64,000 nucleotides of DNA, from assembly GCA_963815665.1 (NCBI GenBank), contig CAWFHN010000011.1, forward strand, positions 434,001 to 498,000, read 5' to 3'. Positions 41,077 to 49,187 of the stretch are shown piece by piece. Each line of letters begins with the position of its first letter. Positions within the stretch are counted from its first letter, which is position 1. The position numbers and the translations under genes are program-made. Source of the stretch: DASUPK01 sp963815665 (lineage in GTDB: Bacteria > Actinomycetota > Thermoleophilia > Solirubrobacterales > 70-9). The notes under the pieces were generated by a model. It had not been told where the DNA came from and ran no database searches. It saw nothing but the letters and a program-made list of their open reading frames with translations.

Positions 41077-42252
41077 TTGGCGCTCACGGATGAACAGCGC
41101 GCGATGCTTCAGCTGCTGCTCGAAGGGGGGCAGGGCTACGACGACATCGGCTCCCTGCTCGGGATAACGCCCGACGAGGTGCGCTCTCGGGCTCGCTCCG
41201 CGCTCGGCGAGATCGGCGGCGCCGATCCCGACGCGCAGGTCGGCCTGAGCGACTACGTGCTCGGCCAGGCCGATCCGATCGGCCGCGCCGACGCCGTCAG
41301 GCACCTGCAGAGCGATCCTGAGGCCAACGCGCTCGCCCAGCGACTCGAGCAGAACCTGAGGCTGCTGGCGCCAAAGGCGCAGCTGCCGGAAATCCCAGAG
41401 CCTCGGGGCGGGCGCCGGGCCGGGCCGCCGCCTCCCACACCCGCGACCCCGCCTCCCCCCACCGCTCCGCCGGCGGCCCAACCGGCACAGGGTCCCAGCG
41501 GCCCCGGCTTCGCATCTCGCGCGGCGGGATTCTTCAGCGGTCTCGGATCATTGACGGGAAGGCGCCGCACCCAGGCGATCGTCGGCGGAGCCGCGGCGCT
41601 CGCGCTGGTGATCGTGATCATCGTCGTCGCCACCAGCGGCGGTGGTGGCGGGAGCAGCGACTGCGCCCCGGTCGGCGACTCCGCCGCTCAGACGAGCATT
41701 GCGAACTCGCCCCTTGCTGCGGTCGGTGCAGCTTCCGGTGAAGACTGCAAGCCGAGCGGAGTTGTGTCCCTGGTTCCGCTAGGCCAGCAAAAGAACGGGA
41801 AGTCACAGCTGGCCGGGTTCGCGTTCCAGACGAAGGCCGCCCACTTGAAGCCAACCGCTAATGGCAACGTGTACGTGCTCTGGATCGACGGCGGAGGCGG
41901 GCAGGCACGTGCGCTCGGTCGCGATACCGTCGGCGAGGATGGCAGCCTGACGGGCGCCGCCCCGCTCGCCGGCACCGAACTGACGCTGCTCCAGTCGGGG
42001 TCATTCAAGGTGTCCCTGGTCACGCAGGCCCAGACGCAGCAGATCCAGCGGGAGCTTCAGTCTCAGGGCAAGAAGGCAACAGGGCTCGTCTCCTTCGTCG
42101 GCACACTCGTCCTGCAGGGAAGCGGCGCGACCCTGCTTCAGCAATTCCAACAGGTGCTCCAGCAGGTGCAACAGCAGTCAGGGACCTCGAGCGGCCAGTC
42201 GCAGGGCGGGAGCCAGTCCGGCGCCGGCGCCACTAAGGGCTCGAAGGGCTGA
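41077..42252 (+). CDS. membrane protein fusing a sigma-region-4-like HTH to an RskA-like extracytoplasmic domain (paralogue 1)
   Basis: 391 residues from TTG 41077. Cytoplasmic N-terminus (about 1-50) looks like an HTH: DEQRAMLQLLLEGGQGYDDIGSLLG then TPDEVRSRARSALGEI. A Pro-rich linker (about 108-145) precedes one transmembrane helix (about 167-186). Outside is a beta domain whose NVYVLWIDGGGGQARALG and VGEDGSLTGAAPL resemble the C-terminal domain of anti-sigma-K factor RskA, then a Gln-rich tail. No sigma gene adjoins. A membrane-tethered regulator is the natural reading, but this is inference. Immediate downstream gene is a shorter paralogue. Confidence 0.75.
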   Translation: MALTDEQRAMLQLLLEGGQGYDDIGSLLGITPDEVRSRARSALGEIGGADPDAQVGLSDYVLGQADPIGRADAVRHLQSDPEANALAQRLEQNLRLLAPKAQLPEIPEPRGGRRAGPPPPTPATPPPPTAPPAAQPAQGPSGPGFASRAAGFFSGLGSLTGRRRTQAIVGGAAALALVIVIIVVATSGGGGGSSDCAPVGDSAAQTSIANSPLAAVGAASGEDCKPSGVVSLVPLGQQKNGKSQLAGFAFQTKAAHLKPTANGNVYVLWIDGGGGQARALGRDTVGEDGSLTGAAPLAGTELTLLQSGSFKVSLVTQAQTQQIQRELQSQGKKATGLVSFVGTLVLQGSGATLLQQFQQVLQQVQQQSGTSSGQSQGGSQSGAGATKGSKG

Positions 42253-42268
42253 CCGAAAGCGCCAGCCG

Positions 42269-43045
42269 ATGGCGTTGAGTGAGGATCAGCGCGCCCTGCT
42301 CCAGCTGCTGCTCGCCGGAGACACCTACCAGCAGATGGCGGAGCTGCTCGGTGAGAGCGCCGACGAGGTGCGGGGCAGGGCCCAGGCGGCCGCGAACGCC
42401 CTCGAAGGCGCACCTGAGCCGGATCTCTCGCCGCGGGCCGTCAGGGAGCGCCTGGACGCTCTGGATGGCCCCCGGGCGGGCAAACCGTCGCCGGCAGCGC
42501 CCGCGGCGGCGCCACCGGGCGCCAGAGGCGGTAGGGGCTGGCTGCTCTGGCTGGTGGGCGGGGCGGGCGTGCTCGTCGTGCTGATCGTCGTCCTGGTGAT
42601 CGGGGGCGGCGGCGGCGGAGGCGGCGGCACCACCACGAGCACTAGCGGAGCCCAGGAGGACGTAGTGCCGATCAAGCTCATCCCGGTGGGCGGATCGAAT
42701 GCGAGAGGGATGGTCTCCGTCGTCCGCGTTGCGGACCGGCCGGCGGTCGATCTCGCCATCGAGGGCCTGACGCCGAGCGGGTCCGGTCAGAGCTACGTGC
42801 TCTGGTTCGTTGGGTCGGGCGGGCGCAGCCTGCCCGTCGCGTTTCAGGCCGTCGGCCGCGACGGCAAGCTGACGGGCAGGACGCCGATCCCGACCGCCGC
42901 GGAGGGCCTCCTGCCCAGCTTCCAGACCGCCGAGCTGACCTTGACCCGCCAGCGCGAGGCGGCCGCGGCGGTGAGGCAGGCGGCGCAGAACGCGACGCTG
43001 CCCCCGGTGGTGGGCACGACCGTCATGCGCGGGTCACTGCGCTAG
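42269..43045 (+). CDS. membrane protein fusing a sigma-region-4-like HTH to an RskA-like domain (paralogue 2)
   Basis: 258 residues, ATG 42269. Same order as paralogue 1: HTH-like EDQRALLQLLLAGDTYQQMAELLGE at 4-28, short Pro/Ala linker, one transmembrane helix (about 93-111) followed by a Gly9 run, then the RskA-like domain with SYVLWFVGSGGRSLPVAF and VGRDGKLTGRTPIP. It lacks the Cys residues and Gln tail of paralogue 1. The 16-nt gap suggests one transcript. TAG stop overlaps the convergent gene in CTAG. Confidence 0.75.
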   Translation: MALSEDQRALLQLLLAGDTYQQMAELLGESADEVRGRAQAAANALEGAPEPDLSPRAVRERLDALDGPRAGKPSPAAPAAAPPGARGGRGWLLWLVGGAGVLVVLIVVLVIGGGGGGGGGTTTSTSGAQEDVVPIKLIPVGGSNARGMVSVVRVADRPAVDLAIEGLTPSGSGQSYVLWFVGSGGRSLPVAFQAVGRDGKLTGRTPIPTAAEGLLPSFQTAELTLTRQREAAAAVRQAAQNATLPPVVGTTVMRGSLR

Positions 43046-44637
43046 TCAGGCAGCAGCTTGCCCGGGTTCATGATCCCGGCGGGATCGAGGCGCTCCTTGA
43101 CGGCCCGGAGCGCATCCAGCCCGAGCTCGCCGACCTCGGCCCGCATGTAGGGAGCGTGGTCCCGCCCGACCGCGTGGTGGTGGGTGATGGTGCCCTCGGT
43201 CGCGACTATCGCCTCGCAGGCGGCGGTCTTGGCGGTGCGCCACTGCTCGAGCTCCTCGCCGCGCCGGGCGCGCGCGAAGAAGGTGAAGTAGATCGATGCC
43301 CCATCCGGATAGGCGTGCGAGACGTGGCACATGACGATCGAGCGTCCCCCCAGGGCGCCCCGCAGGGCCGCGCTCACGGCTCGGTAGAGCTCGTCGAGCC
43401 TGCTCCAGGTGTGAGCGGTCTCCAGCGTCTCGACCATGACGCCGAGGTTCATCAGCTCGTCGCGCAGGTAGGGGCCGCCGTAGCGGTTGCGCTCCCAGGA
43501 TCGACCGACCGATCCGCCGAGGGGCACGGCCCCGCCCAGTCGCAGTCGCGTTTGGCCGAGCGAGCGGCGGCGCTGCACGGACTCGGCCTCGCCCTCCCAG
43601 CCGCAGATCATCAGGCAGCCGCCCTGGCGGCGGCGCAATGACAGGTAGGCGTCGAGCGCGCGCTTCTGCAGGCCATCGGTCCCCGCCAGCCCCAGGGAGA
43701 CCCGGGTCTCCTCCTCGTCGGAGAGCCGCAGCACGTCCGGCGCCTCATGATGCTGGGCGAGGCTTCGGACGATCTCCCGGCCGGCCTCGAAGTCCTCCGC
43801 CATCCAGCCCTCGTAATGGCGGACCGCCGGCGCGGGCCGTACCCGGCAGCTCACCTCGGTGATCGCGCCGAGCGTTCCCTCCGAGCCGAGGACCAGCTCG
43901 CGCAGAGCCGGCCCGGCGGCGGTGTGCGGGATCCGGCGGGTGCGGAGGCGCCCCACCGGCGCGGTGAGCTCGATGGCGGTGACCACCTCGTCGAAGCGCC
44001 CGTAGCCGCTCGAGGCCTGGCCCGCCGAGCGGGTCGCCGCGAAGCCGCCGATCGTCGCCTCCTCGAATGACTGCGGGAAGTGTCCGATTGTGGCCCCGAG
44101 GGCGTTCAGCGCCCTCTCGGCATCGGGCCCGGACAGCCCGGGCCCCAGGGTCGCGGTGAGCGACCGGACGTCGAGATCGACCGAACGTAGATGGGCCAGG
44201 TCCAGCGAGACGACTGCGTCGTGGCCGTCGCCGACCGCGTCGAGCCCGCCGACCACGCTCGTTCCCCCCCCATAGGGCACCACGGCCACCCCATGCTCCG
44301 CGCAGGCGCCCAGCACGGCTTCGACCCCAGAGGCATCAGGGGGCCGAAGGATCGCGTCCGGGGCGGATTCGAGGCGCCCCGAGCGCAGCCTGACCAGGTC
44401 CGGATAGCTCCGGCCGGCGGCGCGGCGCAGCCGGTCCTCCCGGCCGTCGAGGACCTCGCTCGCGGCCGAGCGAACGGCGTCGGAGATGGGGCGCGACTCC
44501 GGCAGCGACACCTGCTCCAGCGCGGCCGGCTCACCTGCATCCTGCGGTTCCACGCCGAGCTCCTCGCGCAGCGCGGTCACCGCGGCCGGCGGCAGGTCGA
44601 GCCTGCGATCAGCGTCGCCCCAGCCCCACCACTTCAT
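43042..44637 (-). CDS. FAD-binding oxidase, alkyldihydroxyacetonephosphate synthase-like
   Basis: 531 residues. KWWGWGD at the start, PCMH FAD site VPYGGGTSVVGGL near residue 117, GATIGHFPQSFEEATIGGFAATRSAGQASSGYG motif region, and the C-terminal THHHAVGRDHAPY. This is the AGPS/lactate-oxidase-like family; actinobacterial members have been tied to ether-lipid or glycolate-type chemistry without firm proof. Last gene of the operon headed by the RsiG-like gene; 8 nt after the SRPBCC gene. Confidence 0.88.
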   Translation of the reverse strand: MKWWGWGDADRRLDLPPAAVTALREELGVEPQDAGEPAALEQVSLPESRPISDAVRSAASEVLDGREDRLRRAAGRSYPDLVRLRSGRLESAPDAILRPPDASGVEAVLGACAEHGVAVVPYGGGTSVVGGLDAVGDGHDAVVSLDLAHLRSVDLDVRSLTATLGPGLSGPDAERALNALGATIGHFPQSFEEATIGGFAATRSAGQASSGYGRFDEVVTAIELTAPVGRLRTRRIPHTAAGPALRELVLGSEGTLGAITEVSCRVRPAPAVRHYEGWMAEDFEAGREIVRSLAQHHEAPDVLRLSDEEETRVSLGLAGTDGLQKRALDAYLSLRRRQGGCLMICGWEGEAESVQRRRSLGQTRLRLGGAVPLGGSVGRSWERNRYGGPYLRDELMNLGVMVETLETAHTWSRLDELYRAVSAALRGALGGRSIVMCHVSHAYPDGASIYFTFFARARRGEELEQWRTAKTAACEAIVATEGTITHHHAVGRDHAPYMRAEVGELGLDALRAVKERLDPAGIMNPGKLLPD

Positions 44638-44645
44638 CTCTGCGG

Positions 44646-45107
44646 TCAGCCCGATCCCCCTGTGGCCGCCGTCTCCAGTCCCGCCAGCGCCTCGTTCAGA
44701 GTCCGCCCGATGGCGCGGCGCATCATCGGCGAGCCCAGCCGCGAGAGCCCCCGCAGACGCCGGTCGAGCGACATCGTCACGTCGGTCTCGCCATCCTGCG
44801 GCTTCAGCCGTATCTCGGTTCTTGCCCGCCTGACGAAGCGCTCGAATGGTGTCCCCTCGAGCGTCTGCTCGAACACGTAGCGCTCGCCGTCGGTCGCGTC
44901 GACGCAGCGGTAGTCGGCGCGCACTCCGCGGCCGTCGCGCGTCTCCAGGACCTGGGTCCAGCTGCGCTCGGCCGGCTCGCCCTCGCTGACGTTTTCAACC
45001 CGCTGGGTGTTCGGCCACCAGCGCGGCAGGTGATAAGGGTCGGTGATCACCGACCAGAGCGCGCTCGTGGGCGCGGCGATGCGGCGCCTGCGCACGACGC
45101 GTGCCAA
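44646..45107 (-). CDS. SRPBCC (START-like) family protein
   Basis: 153 residues: RRIAAPTSALWSVITDPYHLPRWWP and the C-terminal helix MRRAIGRTLNEALAGLE give the polyketide-cyclase/SRPBCC fold, which binds hydrophobic ligands. No specific ligand can be named. Start TTG 45107, or a GTG three codons later. Ten nt after the merR gene, so in the same operon. Confidence 0.85.
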   Translation of the reverse strand: MARVVRRRRIAAPTSALWSVITDPYHLPRWWPNTQRVENVSEGEPAERSWTQVLETRDGRGVRADYRCVDATDGERYVFEQTLEGTPFERFVRRARTEIRLKPQDGETDVTMSLDRRLRGLSRLGSPMMRRAIGRTLNEALAGLETAATGGSG

Positions 45108-45117
45108 GGGCGAAGCC

Positions 45118-45864
45118 CTACTCCTCGCCGGTCAGCTTCCGCAGATCGCGGACGAGCAGCATGTGGGTGAGGTTGTTGCAGGCGGCGGCAAGGCTCTCCA
45201 GGTTCTCGATCGCCTCGCGGCGCCGATTGTGGTTCGAGGAGCGCAGGCCCGGCCCCAGCACGGCCTCGAGCAGGGCCGACTCGCGGTCCGCGGCCGTCCG
45301 CAGCACCTTCAGGTTGCGCCCGCCGACGCCGAACCTGGCGAGCTCCGAACAGGCCTTGACGATCTCGCGATTCGTGTCGTCATAGAGCTTGGTGCCCTCG
45401 ACGTTGTCGGGTTGCACGAGGCGCCAGTCCTCGAGCTCCTTGAGCAGCTCGCCTCCGACGCCGGTTTGATCGACCAGCTCCTCGACGGTCATCCGCGAGC
45501 CCTTGCCGGCCTCGACGGCCGTGGCCCGACGGAGGGATGCCGACCCCCCGCGCTCCTCGCGGGCGCCGGCAGCGAGCTCCTGCCGGATGACCCGGAGCGG
45601 CAGGAACTCATCGCGCTGCATTCGGAGGATCGTCCGCAGACGCTCCACGTCCGCCTGGCTGTAGAGCCGGTAGCCGCCCGGGGTCCGGCGCGGAGAGAGC
45701 AGCTTCTGGTCCTCGAGGTACCGGATCTTCGAGATCGAGATCTCCTCGAACTCGCGGCCGAGGATCTTGGCGACCGCGCCGATGGTGAGCGCCTTGCGGT
45801 TGGACGGCGCGCCGTCCGTTGATTCGGCGCCGGTGCGTTCGAAGGGTCTCGACGAGGCTTCCAT
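45118..45864 (-). CDS. MerR-family transcription regulator (Rv1828-like)
   Basis: 248 residues from ATG 45864; an in-frame GTG at 45870 overlapping the FHA stop is possible. MerR-type HTH ALTIGAVAKILGREFEEIS ... KIRYLEDQKLLSPRRTPGGYRLYSQADVERL at about 30-90, then a longer C-terminal region. The pairing downstream of an FHA gene mirrors garA-Rv1828 of mycobacteria, so it likely regulates central metabolism or cell-surface functions as in that group. Confidence 0.9.
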   Translation of the reverse strand: MEASSRPFERTGAESTDGAPSNRKALTIGAVAKILGREFEEISISKIRYLEDQKLLSPRRTPGGYRLYSQADVERLRTILRMQRDEFLPLRVIRQELAAGAREERGGSASLRRATAVEAGKGSRMTVEELVDQTGVGGELLKELEDWRLVQPDNVEGTKLYDDTNREIVKACSELARFGVGGRNLKVLRTAADRESALLEAVLGPGLRSSNHNRRREAIENLESLAAACNNLTHMLLVRDLRKLTGEE

Positions 45865-45866
45865 GG

Positions 45867-46337
45867 TCACTTCTCCAGGTAGCTCAGCTTGTACTTGCCG
45901 ATCTGAATCTCGTCGCCGTCCGCGAGCTGGTGGGACTCGATCCGGCGCCGGTTGACGTAGGTGCCGTTGAGCGAGCCCAGGTCGTCGATGTAGAGGCCGT
46001 CCTTGCGTCGCACCAGCAGGGCGTGATTGCGCGAGACCGTGACGTCGTCGAGGAAGACCCCGGCATCGGGGGTGCGGCCGATCGAGATCCGCTCGTCGTC
46101 GAGGGTGAAGCTCTCCCCCGCCCGGCCGCCGCCCGAGCGAATCACCATGGCCGCGCCGTGCCGCTCGACGACCTCGTCGATGTCGACCTGATGCATCTCG
46201 CCCGACTCGTCGACCGTGTAGGTCATCGTCGTCGGCTCGTCCTTCCCCTCGGGACGGGAGAGGTAGGCGCCGCACTTCTGGCAGTAGTTGGCCCCCTCGG
46301 CGTTGACGAACCCGCACTCGGGGCAGTGGATCGCCAC
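45867..46337 (-). CDS. FHA-domain protein with N-terminal zinc ribbon (GarA-like)
   Basis: 156 residues, GTG 46337. Zinc ribbon CPECGFVNAEGANYCQKCG at 5-23, a Glu/Thr-rich segment with TMTY (the phospho-Thr region in GarA proteins is ETTS-like), and an FHA domain (about 75-150) with ISIGRTPDAGVFLDD and VSRNHALLVRR. GarA switches TCA-cycle enzymes according to phosphorylation. Here the zinc ribbon is an addition not found in mycobacterial GarA. Confidence 0.9.
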   Translation of the reverse strand: MAIHCPECGFVNAEGANYCQKCGAYLSRPEGKDEPTTMTYTVDESGEMHQVDIDEVVERHGAAMVIRSGGGRAGESFTLDDERISIGRTPDAGVFLDDVTVSRNHALLVRRKDGLYIDDLGSLNGTYVNRRRIESHQLADGDEIQIGKYKLSYLEK

Positions 46338-46350
46338 GATCGACCCCTGT

Positions 46351-46617
46351 CTAGGTGGGAGGCTTGGTCGGGGGCTCTGAGCGACCGGCGAGGATCTCGC
46401 TCAGCCGCTGCACGTCGTCGCCCTTGATCAGCGTGCCGCCGTCGGGGCGATTCTCACGCAGGCGGTTGACCAGCTCCGCCCTCAGAATGTCGATCTGCCC
46501 GTGCAGGATCCGGCGGCGGTAGGACACCTCCTGCTCCTCAGCGGTCAGATTGTCGATCAGCTCCTTGAGCTCTTCGTCGCTCATTGAGCCGATATCGGGA
46601 AAGGTCTCGTCCTCCAC
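46351..46617 (-). CDS. RsiG-like single-motif protein, candidate c-di-GMP-responsive anti-sigma factor
   Basis: 88 residues from GTG 46617, with GAGGAG as Shine-Dalgarno. Helical: SDEELKELIDNLTAEEQEV, then SYRRRILHGQIDILRAEL. Residues E28, S32, R35, H39 and D43 fit E(X)3S(X)2R(X)3Q(X)3D with His for Gln. In Streptomyces RsiG two such motifs bind c-di-GMP and the protein captures sigma WhiG; Rubrobacter forms have one motif and dimerise. A single motif here fits the latter. It heads the FHA-MerR operon. Confidence 0.7.
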   Translation of the reverse strand: MEDETFPDIGSMSDEELKELIDNLTAEEQEVSYRRRILHGQIDILRAELVNRLRENRPDGGTLIKGDDVQRLSEILAGRSEPPTKPPT

Positions 46618-46648
46618 GGACTCCTCAACTTTCGGTCTTGGGGCGAGG

Positions 46649-46677
46649 ATTATAGGTACGAACGCACAGCCTCAACC
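46649..46677 (-). promoter_or_regulatory. promoter of the rsiG-like/FHA/merR operon
   Basis: Minus-strand consensus -10 TATAAT (46654-46649), with GGTTGA 17 nt or TTGAGG 15 nt upstream as -35. Unlike most genes here it gives a leader of about 25 nt with a Shine-Dalgarno. Confidence 0.6.
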
Positions 46678-46695
46678 GGGACTTGAGTGTTTTGG

Positions 46696-47337
46696 CTACG
46701 CAGTTGCAAGCTCACGCAGCCCGGTCCTGACGTAGGCGATCGTCCCGAGGACCCCGAAGACCAGGCCGACGATCAGCATCGCGCTCCAGACCCAGCTGTC
46801 GGAGACCATCGCGAAGAAGAGCGACGCCATCACCGGCGCGACGGCTATCCGGCCAAGCCAGTTGATCTGCAGCTCCCCGATTCGCCTCAGCGCGACCTCG
46901 GCGAGCAGTGCGGTTATCGCCTCTCGGGCCACGAGCACCGCGAGGGCCCAGCGCGGCAGCAGCTCGAAGTGCCAGCAGACCGCCACGCCGCAGAGGATCG
47001 TCAGGCGGTCGACGATCGGGTCCAGGATCGCCCCCATGCGGCTGTACTGGCCCGTCGCCCGGGCCAGGAAGCCGTCCACGTAGTCGCCCACCGCGATCAG
47101 CCAGAAGATCGCGGCCGCCCAGGGGTCGCGGCCATCGCCGGACGAGAACGCCAGGTAGAGAAAGACCGGGAGGCCGGCGAGGCGGATGTAGCCGACGGCG
47201 TTCGGGATCGTCCACGGGCGCAGCGGCTGCCCCGGCCTCGTCTGGCGCGGCGGCGGGCCCGAGCGATCGAGGCCGAACTGGCGCCGGAACCCCTTTCGCC
47301 GCCCCTTGCGAAAGGATTGTCCGCGGCTCCGGCCCAT
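46696..47337 (-). CDS. pgsA: CDP-alcohol phosphatidyltransferase (PgsA-like)
   Basis: 213 residues, five to six transmembrane helices. The signature D(x)2DG(x)2AR(x)8G(x)3D(x)3D is complete in GDYVDGFLARATGQYSRMG followed by AILDPIVDR. It makes phosphatidylglycerol phosphate or a related phospholipid. The N-terminal 40 residues are basic and Arg/Lys/Pro-rich, so the true start may be later than ATG 47337. Only 11 nt separate this ATG from that of divergent proS. Confidence 0.88.
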   Translation of the reverse strand: MGRSRGQSFRKGRRKGFRRQFGLDRSGPPPRQTRPGQPLRPWTIPNAVGYIRLAGLPVFLYLAFSSGDGRDPWAAAIFWLIAVGDYVDGFLARATGQYSRMGAILDPIVDRLTILCGVAVCWHFELLPRWALAVLVAREAITALLAEVALRRIGELQINWLGRIAVAPVMASLFFAMVSDSWVWSAMLIVGLVFGVLGTIAYVRTGLRELATA

Positions 47338-47348
47338 CAGGCGAGCAT

Positions 47349-48857
47349 ATGGAAGGAAAGGCGAAAACCGGCATCTCCCCCACGCGCGCTGAGGATTTCC
47401 CTCAGTGGTTCCAGAGCGTGGTCCGCGACGCGGAGGTCGCGGAGCTGGACCACGTCCGCGGCGCCATGGTGATTCGCCCCTGGGGATACGGGATCTGGGA
47501 GCTGATGCAGCGCGGCCTCGACGACGGGATCAAGGAGACGGGCGCGGTGAACGCGTACTTCCCGCTGTTCATCCCGCTGAGCTACTTGGAGGAGGAGGCG
47601 AAGCACGTGGAGGGCTTCGCCAAGGAGATGGCGGTCGTGACGCACCACCGGCTCGAACAGGGCGAGGATGGCTCCCTGCATCCCGCCGCGGAGCTGCCGG
47701 AGCCTCTGATCGTCCGCCCCACCTCGGAGACTGTGATCGGCCGCTCGTTCGCGAAGTGGATCAACTCCTACCGCGACCTGCCGCTGATGATCAACCAGTG
47801 GTGCAACATCGTCCGCTGGGAGCTGCGCCCCCGGGTTCTGCTCCGCACCACGGAGTTCCTCTGGCAGGAGGGCCACACGGCCCACGCATCGGAGGAGGAG
47901 GCGCTGGAGGAGACCCGCCGGATGCTGGGCGTCTATCGCGAGTTCGCCGAGTCTCTGCTCGCGATCCCCGTGATCCCGGGCGAGAAGCCTGAGTCCGAGC
48001 GTTTCCCAGGCGCCGAGATCACGCTCTCGATCGAGGCGATGATGCAGGACGGCAAGGCGCTCCAGTCAGGCACCTCCCACTACCTCGGCCAGAACTTCTC
48101 GGGATCGATGGAGATGGAGTTCACGGACGAGGACGGGGAGCGGAAGCTCTGTTACACGACCTCCTGGGGCCTCTCCACCCGGATGCTCGGCGCGGTGGTG
48201 ATGACTCACGCGGACGACAACGGCCTCCGGGTTCCCCCCCGGGTCGCGGCCAAGCAGGTCCAGATCGTCCCGATCACCCGCGATGACCCGACGGCGGTCC
48301 TCGAGGCGGCTCGCGGGCTCCAGGCCGAGCTCGAGGGCATGTCATGGATGGACATGCCGGTTCGCGCCGACGTCGATGCCCGCGACCGCAAGCCGGCCGA
48401 GAAGCGCTGGGAGTGGATCCGCAAGGGCGTGCCGATCGTGATCGAGCTCGGCGAGCGGGACATCGAGCAGGGAGTGGTGACGATGACCAGGCGGGACGAC
48501 CCCGGCCTCTCTCGCGACGCGGTGCCGCGCGAGGGCGCCGCGGAGGCCGCGGTGGGCATCCTCGGCGACATCCAGCTCGGCTACTTCGAGGCGGCCGCCA
48601 AGCGCCTGCGCGAGCGGACCCGGGAGGACATCACGACCCTCGATGAGTTCCGGGAGTTCTTCTCGGGCGATGACACGGACTCGGGTGGCTTCGTCAAGGC
48701 GCCGTGGAGCGAGGACCCGGAGACCGAGAGGACGATGGGCGAACTGGGGGTAACGGTGCGGTGCATCCCGTTCGACGAGGAGCTTCCGGCCGGCGCCCGC
48801 TGTGTGATCACCGGCGAACCGGCGAAGGTCGTCGCGATCTTCGCGAAGGCCTACTGA
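47349..48857 (+). CDS. proS: prolyl-tRNA synthetase (short, archaeal/eukaryote-like type)
   Basis: 502 residues, class II synthetase without the bacterial editing insertion: PTRAEDFPQWFQSVVRDAEV at the start, motif 2 region VRWELRPRVLLRTTEFLWQEGHTAH, motif 3 LSTRMLGAVVMTHADDNGL, and the ProS C-terminal domain ending EPAKVVAIFAKAY. This is the ProS-type 3 group, used by some bacteria. Start ATG 47349. An in-frame extension upstream runs antisense through pgsA and is rejected. Confidence 0.95.
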   Translation: MEGKAKTGISPTRAEDFPQWFQSVVRDAEVAELDHVRGAMVIRPWGYGIWELMQRGLDDGIKETGAVNAYFPLFIPLSYLEEEAKHVEGFAKEMAVVTHHRLEQGEDGSLHPAAELPEPLIVRPTSETVIGRSFAKWINSYRDLPLMINQWCNIVRWELRPRVLLRTTEFLWQEGHTAHASEEEALEETRRMLGVYREFAESLLAIPVIPGEKPESERFPGAEITLSIEAMMQDGKALQSGTSHYLGQNFSGSMEMEFTDEDGERKLCYTTSWGLSTRMLGAVVMTHADDNGLRVPPRVAAKQVQIVPITRDDPTAVLEAARGLQAELEGMSWMDMPVRADVDARDRKPAEKRWEWIRKGVPIVIELGERDIEQGVVTMTRRDDPGLSRDAVPREGAAEAAVGILGDIQLGYFEAAAKRLRERTREDITTLDEFREFFSGDDTDSGGFVKAPWSEDPETERTMGELGVTVRCIPFDEELPAGARCVITGEPAKVVAIFAKAY

Positions 48858-48983
48858 GCCTTACCGTTTCCTAAGGGAACTCTCACCATCACCGAACCTC
48901 GGGCACGCTAGGGTCGCGCCAAGGGAAGGAACTCAGCTGCGGAGCGAGGGCGATTCGGGCCCGCGCGCCGCGAGGAGGTCCGA
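48858..48983 (+). promoter_or_regulatory. leader region of the cytochrome b operon
   Basis: 126-nt gap after proS with a TAGGGT (48909-48914) candidate -10, and GAGGAGG (48972-48978) as a strong Shine-Dalgarno 5 nt before ATG 48984. No clear -35. Confidence 0.45.
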
Positions 48984-49187
48984 ATGAGAGAAATGGCTGG
49001 TCGGCTTGGGCCTCTGAGGGGCGGCTTGGCAGCCCCCGCCGTGTTCAACCTGAACTCGCCGGCCCACTACGTCCACTGGCACTTCTTCCAGATGTCGGTG
49101 GCGAACGTGATCGTGATCGGGCTGATGATCGCCGTCTTCATCCTCGCGCTCGTCATCCCCTTCCCCAAGCGCGAGGTCGAGAAGTGA
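48984..49187 (+). CDS. single-span small membrane protein of the cytochrome b operon
   Basis: 67 residues: FNLNSPAHYVHWHFFQ followed by one transmembrane helix (VANVIVIGLMIAVFILALVI) and a basic end. Three His precede the helix. It overlaps the cytochrome b gene by GTGA, so it is probably a small subunit of the same complex. Family not named. Confidence 0.75.
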   Translation: MREMAGRLGPLRGGLAAPAVFNLNSPAHYVHWHFFQMSVANVIVIGLMIAVFILALVIPFPKREVEK

